Shown: in pieces, positions 7,066 through 15,064 of the stretch
Layout of the letters: every line of letters starts with the position of its first letter
Numbering within the stretch: position 1 is the first letter of the stretch
Origin: Bacillota bacterium
Lineage (GTDB): Bacteria; Bacillota; Clostridia; Acetivibrionales; DSM-1351
Direction: 5' to 3'
DNA: 33,071 nt
Assembly (NCBI GenBank): GCA_023391425.1
Contig: JAEWAX010000100.1
Location: 1-33,071, forward strand
The notes under the pieces: generated by a model
What the model was told of the DNA's origin: nothing
The model's input: the letters and a program-made list of their open reading frames with translations, nothing else
The model's database searches: none
Position numbers and translations under genes: made by a program

Positions 7066-8982
7066 CTAGTTCTTTATGTTAAGACCATAACCATATGAAA
7101 ACAATGCGTCATAACCATTTGGTTGATTATTTAATGTCATTGGCAACTGTTTCAGATTTTTTGGCCATGTTACAGGAAGTCTAGCTTGAAATTCATACTC
7201 ACCATATAACATATTTGCAATTATGCCCCCCTCTGTTCCAGGAAGCCATGCTTCAATAAAGGCTGACCATTTTTTCAATTCATCAGTTACTATTCTAGGT
7301 CTTCCAGATACAAGAATTACAACAATAGGTTTTTTCGCTGAATATGCCGCCCTGAGTGTAGCCTCATTTCTCGCTAATACTTTCCCTTGCCCCAAACTAA
7401 GGCTTTTATCATCTCCCTTGCCTTCTGCATAAGGATATTCCCCTAATATAGCAACAATCACATCTGCATCCCTTAATTTGTCTGTATCTGTAATAATATT
7501 TCCACCATTTTGACTTGCAATTTTTTTAAATCCATCTAATATTGTTGTTCCACTCATCCAACGGCCAGTATTCTTATTATCCTCGCTACCCTGCCAAGTT
7601 TTAGTCCACCCTCCACATTGTACACCTATATTGTCTGCTGCAGGACCTATCACTGCAATAGTTTGCTTCTTGTCTAAAGGCAATACATTGTTTTCGTTCT
7701 TGAGCAGAACCAAAGACTCTCTAATGGCTTTCTCAGCAACTTGCTTACTGTTAAAGTTTCTAAGCTTAAAACCTTGGTTTATAGCTTCATCTTTATTATC
7801 GAACCTACCCATCTCCATCTTAACTCTCAGTATTCTAGAGACAGCATCATTTATACGTTTTATTCCTATTTCTCTGTTCTCTGCAGCCCTAATTAATGCA
7901 TCATAGCATTCCTTCCATGAGGAGCCTTCCATAAGTACATCTATGCCGGCATTCACTGCATCAACAACCTTAGTATACACTGTATCCCCATCTAGCTGAT
8001 GAATACCTTCAAAATCACTTATAACGAGTCCAGTAAAACCTATTTCATCCTTTAATGTATCTTGTATTAAATATTTATTTGCATGATTCTTTTCATTATT
8101 TATACTGCTATATGAAACCATAATAGACTTTACTCCCGCAGTAACAGCCTCCTTATAGACTGAAATATAATAATCATATAATTCTTTTTGGTTTATATTC
8201 ACATTACCCTGATCTAGTAGGTAACCACTGTCACCAGTTCCAAACTGCACCTCCCCATCAGCTACATAGTGCTTTGCACATGTGATAATACCTTGCTTCT
8301 GCAATTCTGTTATATAAGGGATTGCCATTATGCTCACCAGGTCAGGGTTCTCACCAAAGCTTTCATAAGTCCTTCCCCATCTAATATCATTACTGACGGC
8401 AACACATGGTGAAAATGTCCAGTCAATACCCGATGCAGTTAACTCATTTGCAATAGTTGCGGCCATTTCACCTATCAGTTCCGTATCTCCACTGGCACCT
8501 AAACCGATATTGTGAGGAAAAATAACAGTGTCCTTCATACTATTATTCCCATGTACAGCATTAACAGCAAAGACTAGCGGAATTGCTAATCTAGTTTCTT
8601 TTGCTGCATGCTTATATTTATCGGTCATCTTGCGCCATCCATCTAAAGTATTTTCGTCAGGGGCAGATCCTCCTGCAGCAAATACTGACCCTATAAAGTA
8701 GCCTTTCACATCCGCAATTGAAATATTTTTTCTCTCAACCTGCAGCATTTGCCCTACTTTTTCCTGAAGAGTCATTTTGTCTAGAAAAGTAGCTATATTA
8801 TCGTCAATTGACTTTGAACTATCATATAATAGTTTTAAGTCTATTATTTCTTCACTATATGTAGGAGTTGCAGTTGTATTCTCTGAAAAAACCTCTTCTG
8901 TTTTATCTGAATTATTGCAACTGCTAAGTAATCCAACTATTGTTACAATCGCTAAAATTTTTATAATTTTTCTCTTGTTCAT
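7066..8982 (-). CDS. Glycoside hydrolase family 3 exo-beta-glucosidase, lipoprotein
   Basis: The 638-residue protein is anchored outside the membrane: a short signal peptide ends in the lipobox LLSSC with the modified Cys at residue 22. The rest is a two-domain GH3 enzyme of the barley exo-1,3/1,4-beta-glucanase type, which removes terminal glucose from beta-glucans or cello-oligosaccharides. The nucleophile is Asp323 in VISDFEG. The candidate acid/base is Glu520 in PYAEGKGD. CAKHYVADG and the GGWTKTWQG segment are typical of this subgroup. AAGGAGG precedes the ATG by 8 bases. A weak hairpin (about 7030-7050) lies after the stop. Substrate range (cellobiose, laminaribiose, xylosides) is not decided by sequence. 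Confidence 0.92.
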   Translation of the reverse strand: MNKRKIIKILAIVTIVGLLSSCNNSDKTEEVFSENTTATPTYSEEIIDLKLLYDSSKSIDDNIATFLDKMTLQEKVGQMLQVERKNISIADVKGYFIGSVFAAGGSAPDENTLDGWRKMTDKYKHAAKETRLAIPLVFAVNAVHGNNSMKDTVIFPHNIGLGASGDTELIGEMAATIANELTASGIDWTFSPCVAVSNDIRWGRTYESFGENPDLVSIMAIPYITELQKQGIITCAKHYVADGEVQFGTGDSGYLLDQGNVNINQKELYDYYISVYKEAVTAGVKSIMVSYSSINNEKNHANKYLIQDTLKDEIGFTGLVISDFEGIHQLDGDTVYTKVVDAVNAGIDVLMEGSSWKECYDALIRAAENREIGIKRINDAVSRILRVKMEMGRFDNKDEAINQGFKLRNFNSKQVAEKAIRESLVLLKNENNVLPLDKKQTIAVIGPAADNIGVQCGGWTKTWQGSEDNKNTGRWMSGTTILDGFKKIASQNGGNIITDTDKLRDADVIVAILGEYPYAEGKGDDKSLSLGQGKVLARNEATLRAAYSAKKPIVVILVSGRPRIVTDELKKWSAFIEAWLPGTEGGIIANMLYGEYEFQARLPVTWPKNLKQLPMTLNNQPNGYDALFSYGYGLNIKN

Positions 8983-9012
8983 ATTAGTTGCCTCCTTTAT
9001 ACTGTTAATACA

Positions 9013-9041
9013 ATATTATTAAATTTTGCTCAAATTTACAA
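9013..9041 (-). promoter_or_regulatory. Promoter of the GH3 gene
   Basis: On the minus strand TTGTAA (9041-9036) and TAATAT (9018-9013) are spaced by 17 bases, about 30 bases upstream of the start codon. Confidence 0.65.
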
Positions 9042-9103
9042 CCCATAAAAAGCCATAGTAAAAATAATCTCAACTACAGCATATTACATGCATTGTATTT
9101 GTC

Positions 9104-9133
9104 TTGTTTTTCATATTTCCTTGGGGTTATAAT
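9104..9133 (+). promoter_or_regulatory. Promoter of the CE7 esterase gene
   Basis: TTGTTT (9104-9109) and a perfect TATAAT (9128-9133) are 18 bases apart. The ribosome binding site GGAGGA follows at about 9150. Confidence 0.65.
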
Positions 9134-9163
9134 TGTTAAATAAAAATAAAGGAGGATATTAAA

Positions 9164-10126
9164 ATGCTTCAACCTTATGATTTACCCTTAGAGCAACTTA
9201 AAAGCTATAAACCAAACCTAACAAAACAACCTGACTTTGACGAATTTTGGAATAATTCTTTAAAAGAGTTATCAGATATACCTCTACAGTATACTTTGAC
9301 ACCATTTGATTTTCCGGTTAAAGGTGTAAAGGTTTTTACTATTAATTACATAGGTTTTAACAATGCAAATATTCAAGGTTATTTTGCTATCCCAGATAAA
9401 GTAGGCCCACATCCTGGTTTGATGCTCTATCACGGCTACAACTGGGCATTAGACGGTAATGTTGGAGAAACTGTTAATATGGCCTTGAACGGATACGCTG
9501 CATTTCAAATGTTAGTTCGTGGGCAACAGGGTTATAGCTCTGATAATGTTGTTTCATCTACAGGAGCTGCGTCGGGCTGGATGACCAAAGGGATTCTCAA
9601 CCCTAAGGAATACTATTACAGAGCAGTATATTTAGACGCAGTTAGAGCTCTAGAGGTGCTTGCTGCAATTGATAATGTAGATGCCAGTAAAATTGGCGTA
9701 CAAGGTGGCAGTCAGGGTGGTGGCTTGTCACTTGTCGCTGCTGCGCTTAGTGACATCCCCGTTGTTGCTGTCGCTGATTATCCATATCTATCAAACTTTG
9801 AGAGAGCTATAGATATAGCTCTAAGTAACCCTTACAATGAGATTAATGAATATTTTAGACGAAATACCGCACCTGAGATAGAAATTCAGGCAAAAAAGAC
9901 TTTGTCATATTTTGATGTTATGAACCTTGCTCCCAGAATTAAATGCCATACTTTGATAAGCACTGGCTTGGTTGATGATATTGTACCACCTTCTACAGTT
10001 TTTGCAGCATACAATCATATGGTATGCTCAAAAGAAATTGATGTATATCGATATTTTGGACACGAGTATTTACCTGGAGCAGTTATCCCTAAGCTTCGTA
10101 CACTGATGAAGTATTTACAGGAGTGA
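9164..10126 (+). CDS. Acetyl xylan esterase / cephalosporin-C deacetylase (CE7)
   Basis: This 320-residue alpha/beta hydrolase has the standard CE7 length and no signal peptide, so it should act in the cytoplasm on acetylated xylo-oligosaccharides or other small acetylated sugars after import. The catalytic triad is visible: Ser183 in GGSQGGG, Asp271/272 in GLVDD, and His300 in FGHEY. These positions align closely with the known Ser-Asp-His spacing of the family. The family RGQ motif (LVRGQQGYSS) is also present. Family members typically form hexamers with a buried active site. AAAGGAGGA precedes ATG 9164. It is a single-gene unit followed by two hairpins, the first of which belongs to the dispersed repeat family. 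Confidence 0.94.
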   Translation: MLQPYDLPLEQLKSYKPNLTKQPDFDEFWNNSLKELSDIPLQYTLTPFDFPVKGVKVFTINYIGFNNANIQGYFAIPDKVGPHPGLMLYHGYNWALDGNVGETVNMALNGYAAFQMLVRGQQGYSSDNVVSSTGAASGWMTKGILNPKEYYYRAVYLDAVRALEVLAAIDNVDASKIGVQGGSQGGGLSLVAAALSDIPVVAVADYPYLSNFERAIDIALSNPYNEINEYFRRNTAPEIEIQAKKTLSYFDVMNLAPRIKCHTLISTGLVDDIVPPSTVFAAYNHMVCSKEIDVYRYFGHEYLPGAVIPKLRTLMKYLQE

Positions 10127-10167
10127 TCCCAAAACCTTAATCAATGTCAAAATCAGATTAAAATACA

Positions 10168-10224
10168 GTGAAGAATGAAGAGTAAAAAGTTATGGTGCGC
10201 TGGCTTTCGCCAGCGTACTTTTAT
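10168..10224 (+). terminator. CE7 gene terminator, repeat-family copy B
   Basis: The leader GTGAAGAATGAAGAGTAAAA begins at 10168. The stem TGCGCTGGC (10196-10204) pairs with GCCAGCGTA (10209-10217), loop TTTC, followed by CTTTTAT. Leader and stem match copies A and C. Confidence 0.8.
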
Positions 10225-10244
10225 ATTAAAACCTTTAGGTAAAA

Positions 10245-10290
10245 AAGGGTATTAGCCAGTTCATTTGTGCATTGGCTGATACCCTTCTTT
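10245..10290 (+). terminator. Second, stronger terminator after the CE7 gene
   Basis: AAGGGTATTAGCCA (10245-10258) pairs over 14 bp (one G-U) with TGGCTGATACCCTT (10273-10286), followed by CTTTTG. Confidence 0.82.
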
Positions 10291-10314
10291 TGATTGTTTT
10301 GTGTAATTAATATT

Positions 10315-10370
10315 AAGAAGCTATCCCTAATAAAGCATTTGGATGTCTATGTTAGAAATAGCTTCTTTTT
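10315..10370. terminator. Long hairpin between convergent genes
   Basis: AAGAAGCTAT (10315-10324) pairs with ATAGCTTCTT (10358-10367). The loop contains a further CTAA/TTAG pairing. It has a T-run on the plus side only. It lies just beyond the stop codon of the minus-strand SLH gene and is the likeliest 3' end for that transcript. Confidence 0.6.
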
Positions 10371-10380
10371 AGTTTATTAT

Positions 10381-13300
10381 TTATTTCACCATTTCTTTTA
10401 TAAGAACATAAATCATTTGCGCAGCTTCAGCTCTGGTAACATTATCCTTAGGTGCAAAGAAGTTTCCTTTTTCACCTTTCGCCTTACCATTGATTATACC
10501 TGCCACTTGTACTGCTTTTGCAGCATCAAGAGCATAAGAGCTTATAGTCGACTGATCAGCAAAGTCCGTTTGCGCATTAGTGGTAGGAAGAGTATAGTTC
10601 ATTACCTTTGCAAGCTTAGTTATCATCACTGCCATTTCTTGACGTGAGATTAGCGCATTAGGTGAATATTTACCATTTCCTACACCATTAGCTATACCAT
10701 TATCTGCTACCCATTCGATAGCTTTTGCATATTTATCGCTAACCTTTACGTCCTCAAATCTTGAAGTAGTATACTTGCTTAGATCAACTCCTGCAAGTTT
10801 TGCAAGTATAACTGCAAAGTCAGCTCTGGTTATTTTATTTGCTGGCGCATACTTGTCAACTCCTACGCCACTAGTTATTCCACGTGATGAAAGATAGGTA
10901 ATAGCATTAGCTGCCCATCCAGATACATCTGTAAATTGTATTTTATTATAGCCTACAGCATATTTTGAGAAGTGTGTTGTTTTAAATGTAACCATCTTTG
11001 TTGCTGGATCATATACGCCATTATTTACAATTGGAAGTTTACCTTCTGCATCAATGTAATAGATTACAATTGCATTGGCATCCTCATTATCCTTCAACGT
11101 ATACGGAACATCAACCTTTACACTGCCACCATTAAAGTCAGATATTGTCTTGCCTCCAGCTGTTACAGTGAAATCATAAACTGGTCTGTCACCTATAATA
11201 GCTTTCATATCTGCTGGAATTTCTACGTTTGCCTTTTTAATAGTTATGGCTAAATCACCTTTAGGACCTTTTAAAGCTCCAATAGCCGCCTTATCAAAGG
11301 TAAGGTTTGTTTCTCCTTTTATTGTAAGGCTTTCAGCCTTTTCAAGCTGTTCTGCCTTTACTGTTGCTTTTCCAGAAGAATCTGTATTAATAACCAGATT
11401 AGGTTCTGTAGTGCTTGTTGTCGTTGGTTTTGGTGTTACTGCAGGGGTGTTACCGGCAGCTCCACCACTGCTTCCTCCATTGCTTCCTCCATTGCTTCCT
11501 CCATTGTTCCCGCTATTGTTTCCACCTGTGTTGCTTGCTGCACTTACTACTACCTCACATGTTGCTGATTCATCATCTACTTTTGCAGTAATCGTTGCTG
11601 TTCCTGCGCTTATTGCAGTAACAACACCTTTTGATACAGTTGCTACATTTGCATTACTAGTTGTCCATGTGATATTCCCTGCATTTGTTGCATTTGTTGG
11701 TGTTACTACTGCATTTAGCATCTGTGTATTTCCAACTGTTAGAGCTGCACTGGCCATATTGAGGGATATAGCTTTTGCAGCCTTATATGCTCCAGCTATT
11801 TTCTCGCTTTCTATAGATCCAAAATATTTACCATTTAGTAAGAATACTATGTCATATGACTTATTTCCATCAATTCCAGATAGATCAGACATTGAATTTG
11901 GTAGTAAGTATGATCCTGTATTCTTATCATCCTTTGAAAGCGATAGGGTTCTTACCGGTATGAAGTCTTCCTTATCATTAGAGTTATAAATAACTGCTGT
12001 TATTTTATCATTCTCAGTCATTTTTCCTGATACATTAATTCCTGTACAATTATCATCCTCTCCGTCACCAAAATAGCTGCTGATATAACTGCGTGCAGGT
12101 AGTATAATTTTAGTAGATGCTATATCGTTATGAGTATAAAAATCTTTAATAGAGTTATTGCCATATGTAAGACTCAATCTGTAATATGATAAAGGTGTAT
12201 CATCTGGGATAGTACCAACTATATCAAAGTATTCTCCCTCATCACTTGAATAGCTTTCTTGATATGTAGCAACAGTTGTTACTGGTATCGATATACCAGA
12301 CATATTATACATAGAATATTTAAATTTGCTTGCATCGTAGCTTTGATCCTTCTTTAACATATATGCAGTTGCTTTTATTTTATATCCTGCGCCAGAATAT
12401 ATTAAATCATAATAGTAAAAATGTGCATAATTATTATATGGTGATAGTACGTTTATACTTGCTTGTACATTATCATTGCCATCAATTTCTACATTTAAAT
12501 CATAAAGACCTTCTGTCATACCATTGACTGGAAGTTCTAGTTTACCTGAAAGTGCTACAGCTGGAACATTCTTTTCACCGTTGGCTCCTGAATAGCTTAT
12601 TGTAGTATCCTCTACTTTCATTTCACCACTTACATTAGCTACGATATCACCTTCGGCATTTTTTAATTTCACAACATATTTACTAGTTTCTGTAATTTTA
12701 TTTAAATCTTTTCGAAGTGCAATATCAAAATCATAAAACTTATCATTGGCATAAAAATATGATTTTCCCAACATAGCAATAGGAGATTTAGTATTATTGG
12801 ATGTTTGACCCTTTTTAACATAAAAATTTTCTGCAACATCTTTCCAATTACCAGCTGAATCTTTAAACTTAATACTATAGCTATTTCCTCCAATTAAGGA
12901 GATAACCTTACCAGCTGAATCTTTAAACTGTACATGTGACATTTCAGCAGCTGGGGCAACCTGAACTATACTAATAGGATCATCATCGTAAACCTTAAAA
13001 AGTCCAAGTTGTATTTGAGACGTATCTGATGGTATATTTATAGCCTTGAAATTAAAATCTGCAACTGTATTATCATCATAGAAGCTATAATCGTATACTT
13101 CAAAATCACTAGTTATATGTATGCCAGCACTAGGCCCTGCATAGTGCATGGTCCCATTTTCAATACTAAGCTTTATAAAATAATCCTTTTCCTTTTTAAA
13201 TTTTAAATTATCTTTTAATAGTAATTTATAAGCAACTGTATTAGGAACACTGACAATATATTTGCTTGCTACACTATTTCCAATAGTTTCACCCTTCTCA

Positions 13301-14520
13301 TCAAGAATGGAAACCTCAAAATCGTCTTTTCCTGCACCTTCCATAGTGACAAATGCATATGCTTCATTTCCACCATATATAGGCGTAGCAAAACCTGGAC
13401 TTGTGTTATATATTTGCTTTATAAGCGGGCTGTCTACTACCTGCACAATATTATTATAAGTATGCTGTACTTTACCGTTAGCGTATATCATTAACCCATA
13501 CATGCCAGGTTGAATATTATCTGCCGTGCGGTATAACACTGTTGAAATACAGCTGTTATTAGTTGGTAGTATACCTTCGTAACTAAATACATCTTTATAA
13601 CGGTAATCTATAGTTTTATCTTCATATATAAATTTGGTACCCCCTGTATCTCTTGCCATTATGTTTCCAGAACTGTCCACTAAATAAACTATTGGTATAT
13701 AATTAGCAAAAGCTTTTCCTGGTATACCAAGTTCTATCTCAAAAGAATTGCTATCGCTACTAACATATTTGTAATAGCTAGATACATTTGGAGTCATTAA
13801 ATTATTTTCTACATAATTAACAGTTACTGCAACTGGACCATAAAGTTTTATTTTAGTATCATTGTCACCCTGTTGCCACACTGACAAATTTATAGCAGCA
13901 GAAGTCGTAACATTACCTATAATACTTTTAATATCTTCACTAAAATAATATTTATTACCATATTTATCAATATCACATGTAATGCTTGATGTTGTTGTAC
14001 TTTCTGAATCTAAAGTAACGAAATAATCACCTGTAGATAAACCTTCAAATTCTGCAGCGAAAGGATATTGTTGTGTACCGTCCTCAGGTGTGTATAAGAA
14101 ATATCTGTCTGAAGTTACAATCTTAATTGCAGAACCTGTTGTACTTACATCGGTTATAACTTTTTTCGGCAATCCATCGTCAGTTGTACCTGTACCAGAA
14201 CCTCCTGGAACACCGGGACTGGATGGACTGGATGGTGGTGTAACGGAATTGAACGCTGTACTGAATAGCTTCATATTACTTTTAGAAGTATCCTGCGCTT
14301 TTTCAACCACTACCTGTGAACTGTCTGGATTGCTCCCATCAAAGGTTAGCGGAATGGTAATACTCTTTACGGCTTGAGTAGAATCCGTATCAATCACACT
14401 TGCTGAAGAACTTGCTGGTATGTTACCCGAAGTAGTCTCAGCCATCACCGGCACTGCTGCACTAAACACTGTAGCAAATGCAAGAATAATTGCTAACATT
14501 TTTTTTGCTTGTAATCTCAT
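10381..14520 (-). CDS. Large S-layer-homology surface protein with Big2 domain
   Basis: The 1379-residue exported protein has a signal peptide (about 1-27, cleavage near VMA-ET). A long beta-rich region of unrecognised repeats (about 30-910) follows. A bacterial Ig-like Big2 domain covers about 914-995 (LNMASAALTVGNTQ ... TWTTSNANVATVS). A Gly/Asn/Ser then Pro/Thr linker starts near 999. Three SLH domains end the protein (about 1196-1243, 1255-1306, 1320-1377) with motifs ITRADF, ISRQEM and VTRAEA. SLH triplets bind pyruvylated secondary wall polymer, so the protein should be displayed on the cell surface. No catalytic domain or cellulosomal dockerin/cohesin is visible. The start at 14520 is favoured by GGGGAGGA 5 bases upstream; a longer frame to 14559 lacks a site. 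Role (structure, adhesion, substrate binding) is unknown. Confidence 0.93.
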   Translation of the reverse strand: MRLQAKKMLAIILAFATVFSAAVPVMAETTSGNIPASSSASVIDTDSTQAVKSITIPLTFDGSNPDSSQVVVEKAQDTSKSNMKLFSTAFNSVTPPSSPSSPGVPGGSGTGTTDDGLPKKVITDVSTTGSAIKIVTSDRYFLYTPEDGTQQYPFAAEFEGLSTGDYFVTLDSESTTTSSITCDIDKYGNKYYFSEDIKSIIGNVTTSAAINLSVWQQGDNDTKIKLYGPVAVTVNYVENNLMTPNVSSYYKYVSSDSNSFEIELGIPGKAFANYIPIVYLVDSSGNIMARDTGGTKFIYEDKTIDYRYKDVFSYEGILPTNNSCISTVLYRTADNIQPGMYGLMIYANGKVQHTYNNIVQVVDSPLIKQIYNTSPGFATPIYGGNEAYAFVTMEGAGKDDFEVSILDEKGETIGNSVASKYIVSVPNTVAYKLLLKDNLKFKKEKDYFIKLSIENGTMHYAGPSAGIHITSDFEVYDYSFYDDNTVADFNFKAINIPSDTSQIQLGLFKVYDDDPISIVQVAPAAEMSHVQFKDSAGKVISLIGGNSYSIKFKDSAGNWKDVAENFYVKKGQTSNNTKSPIAMLGKSYFYANDKFYDFDIALRKDLNKITETSKYVVKLKNAEGDIVANVSGEMKVEDTTISYSGANGEKNVPAVALSGKLELPVNGMTEGLYDLNVEIDGNDNVQASINVLSPYNNYAHFYYYDLIYSGAGYKIKATAYMLKKDQSYDASKFKYSMYNMSGISIPVTTVATYQESYSSDEGEYFDIVGTIPDDTPLSYYRLSLTYGNNSIKDFYTHNDIASTKIILPARSYISSYFGDGEDDNCTGINVSGKMTENDKITAVIYNSNDKEDFIPVRTLSLSKDDKNTGSYLLPNSMSDLSGIDGNKSYDIVFLLNGKYFGSIESEKIAGAYKAAKAISLNMASAALTVGNTQMLNAVVTPTNATNAGNITWTTSNANVATVSKGVVTAISAGTATITAKVDDESATCEVVVSAASNTGGNNSGNNGGSNGGSNGGSSGGAAGNTPAVTPKPTTTSTTEPNLVINTDSSGKATVKAEQLEKAESLTIKGETNLTFDKAAIGALKGPKGDLAITIKKANVEIPADMKAIIGDRPVYDFTVTAGGKTISDFNGGSVKVDVPYTLKDNEDANAIVIYYIDAEGKLPIVNNGVYDPATKMVTFKTTHFSKYAVGYNKIQFTDVSGWAANAITYLSSRGITSGVGVDKYAPANKITRADFAVILAKLAGVDLSKYTTSRFEDVKVSDKYAKAIEWVADNGIANGVGNGKYSPNALISRQEMAVMITKLAKVMNYTLPTTNAQTDFADQSTISSYALDAAKAVQVAGIINGKAKGEKGNFFAPKDNVTRAEAAQMIYVLIKEMVK

Positions 14521-14563
14521 ATTTTTCCTCCCCTTGCAAAATTGTATAATTAATGACATTAAT

Positions 14564-14592
14564 ATACTATACTAAATCCCCAAAGTATTCAA
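14564..14592 (-). promoter_or_regulatory. Candidate promoter of the SLH gene
   Basis: On the minus strand TTGAAT (14592-14587) and TAGTAT (14569-14564) are 17 bases apart. Confidence 0.5.
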
Positions 14593-14595
14593 TAT

Positions 14596-14620
14596 ATTTA
14601 CTGACTTTTTGTCAGTAAAT
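14596..14620. promoter_or_regulatory. Perfect inverted repeat upstream of the SLH promoter
   Basis: ATTTACTGAC (14596-14605) and GTCAGTAAAT (14611-14620) are perfect 10-bp arms around TTTTT. The repeat ends 4 bases upstream of the proposed -35 box, where an activator would bind. It could instead be an RNA hairpin of an unannotated transcript. Confidence 0.5.
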
Positions 14621-14992
14621 TGTAATTTTATATCAATAACGTCACTTTATTCAGAAAAACTCGAAAAATGTTATTCAGCATATTTTTTCCATTTTGCAGC
14701 AGTGGCAATATTCATTAACTTTTTTATAAATCATATCAGCGTAACACATCTAACTACTCTATTTCCGCCATCTTTTATATATATTATAAACGCACTTATA
14801 ATTGGAACTAATATCACAATATTAAATACAGCTACGTATTGTATGCCTCTCGTATCCTTAAAATACTCTATTAAAATTACAATTTATTATAATTATTTAT
14901 TATTGTTATAATACAGAAGCAAATAATATATATAATCTTTAGTTTTATATTAAATTTCTTACCATTTTTTCTGTAATTTGTGATATTATTTC
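14621..14992. other. AT-rich divergent intergenic DNA, no gene seen
   Basis: This stretch separates the divergently transcribed SLH and cellobiose phosphorylase genes. A 100-codon plus-strand frame (14609-14911) starts at TTG without a ribosome binding site and gives a hydrophobic, compositionally biased peptide, so I do not call it. No tRNA, riboswitch or repeat was recognised. Confidence 0.5.
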
Positions 14993-15021
14993 TTCATAAG
15001 TTTTCCAATTTATATTATACT
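14993..15021 (+). promoter_or_regulatory. Candidate promoter of the cellobiose phosphorylase gene
   Basis: TTCATA (14993-14998) and TATACT (15016-15021) with a 17-base spacer, about 45 bases upstream of the start codon. Confidence 0.4.
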
Positions 15022-15064
15022 TTTATAGTAAAACACGATTTATTATTCGGAGGTGCTTTCTGAT

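Noticed and set aside
11246..11989. 247-codon open frame antisense to the SLH gene
   Set aside because: It is the mirror of the Big2, Gly/Ser/Asn linker and adjoining coding sequence; its Pro/Leu/Val-rich peptide is an artefact of codon bias on the opposite strand.
14609..14911. 100-codon plus-strand frame upstream of cellobiose phosphorylase
   Set aside because: TTG start inside the SLH-promoter palindrome, no ribosome binding site, and a composition typical of AT-rich non-coding DNA.
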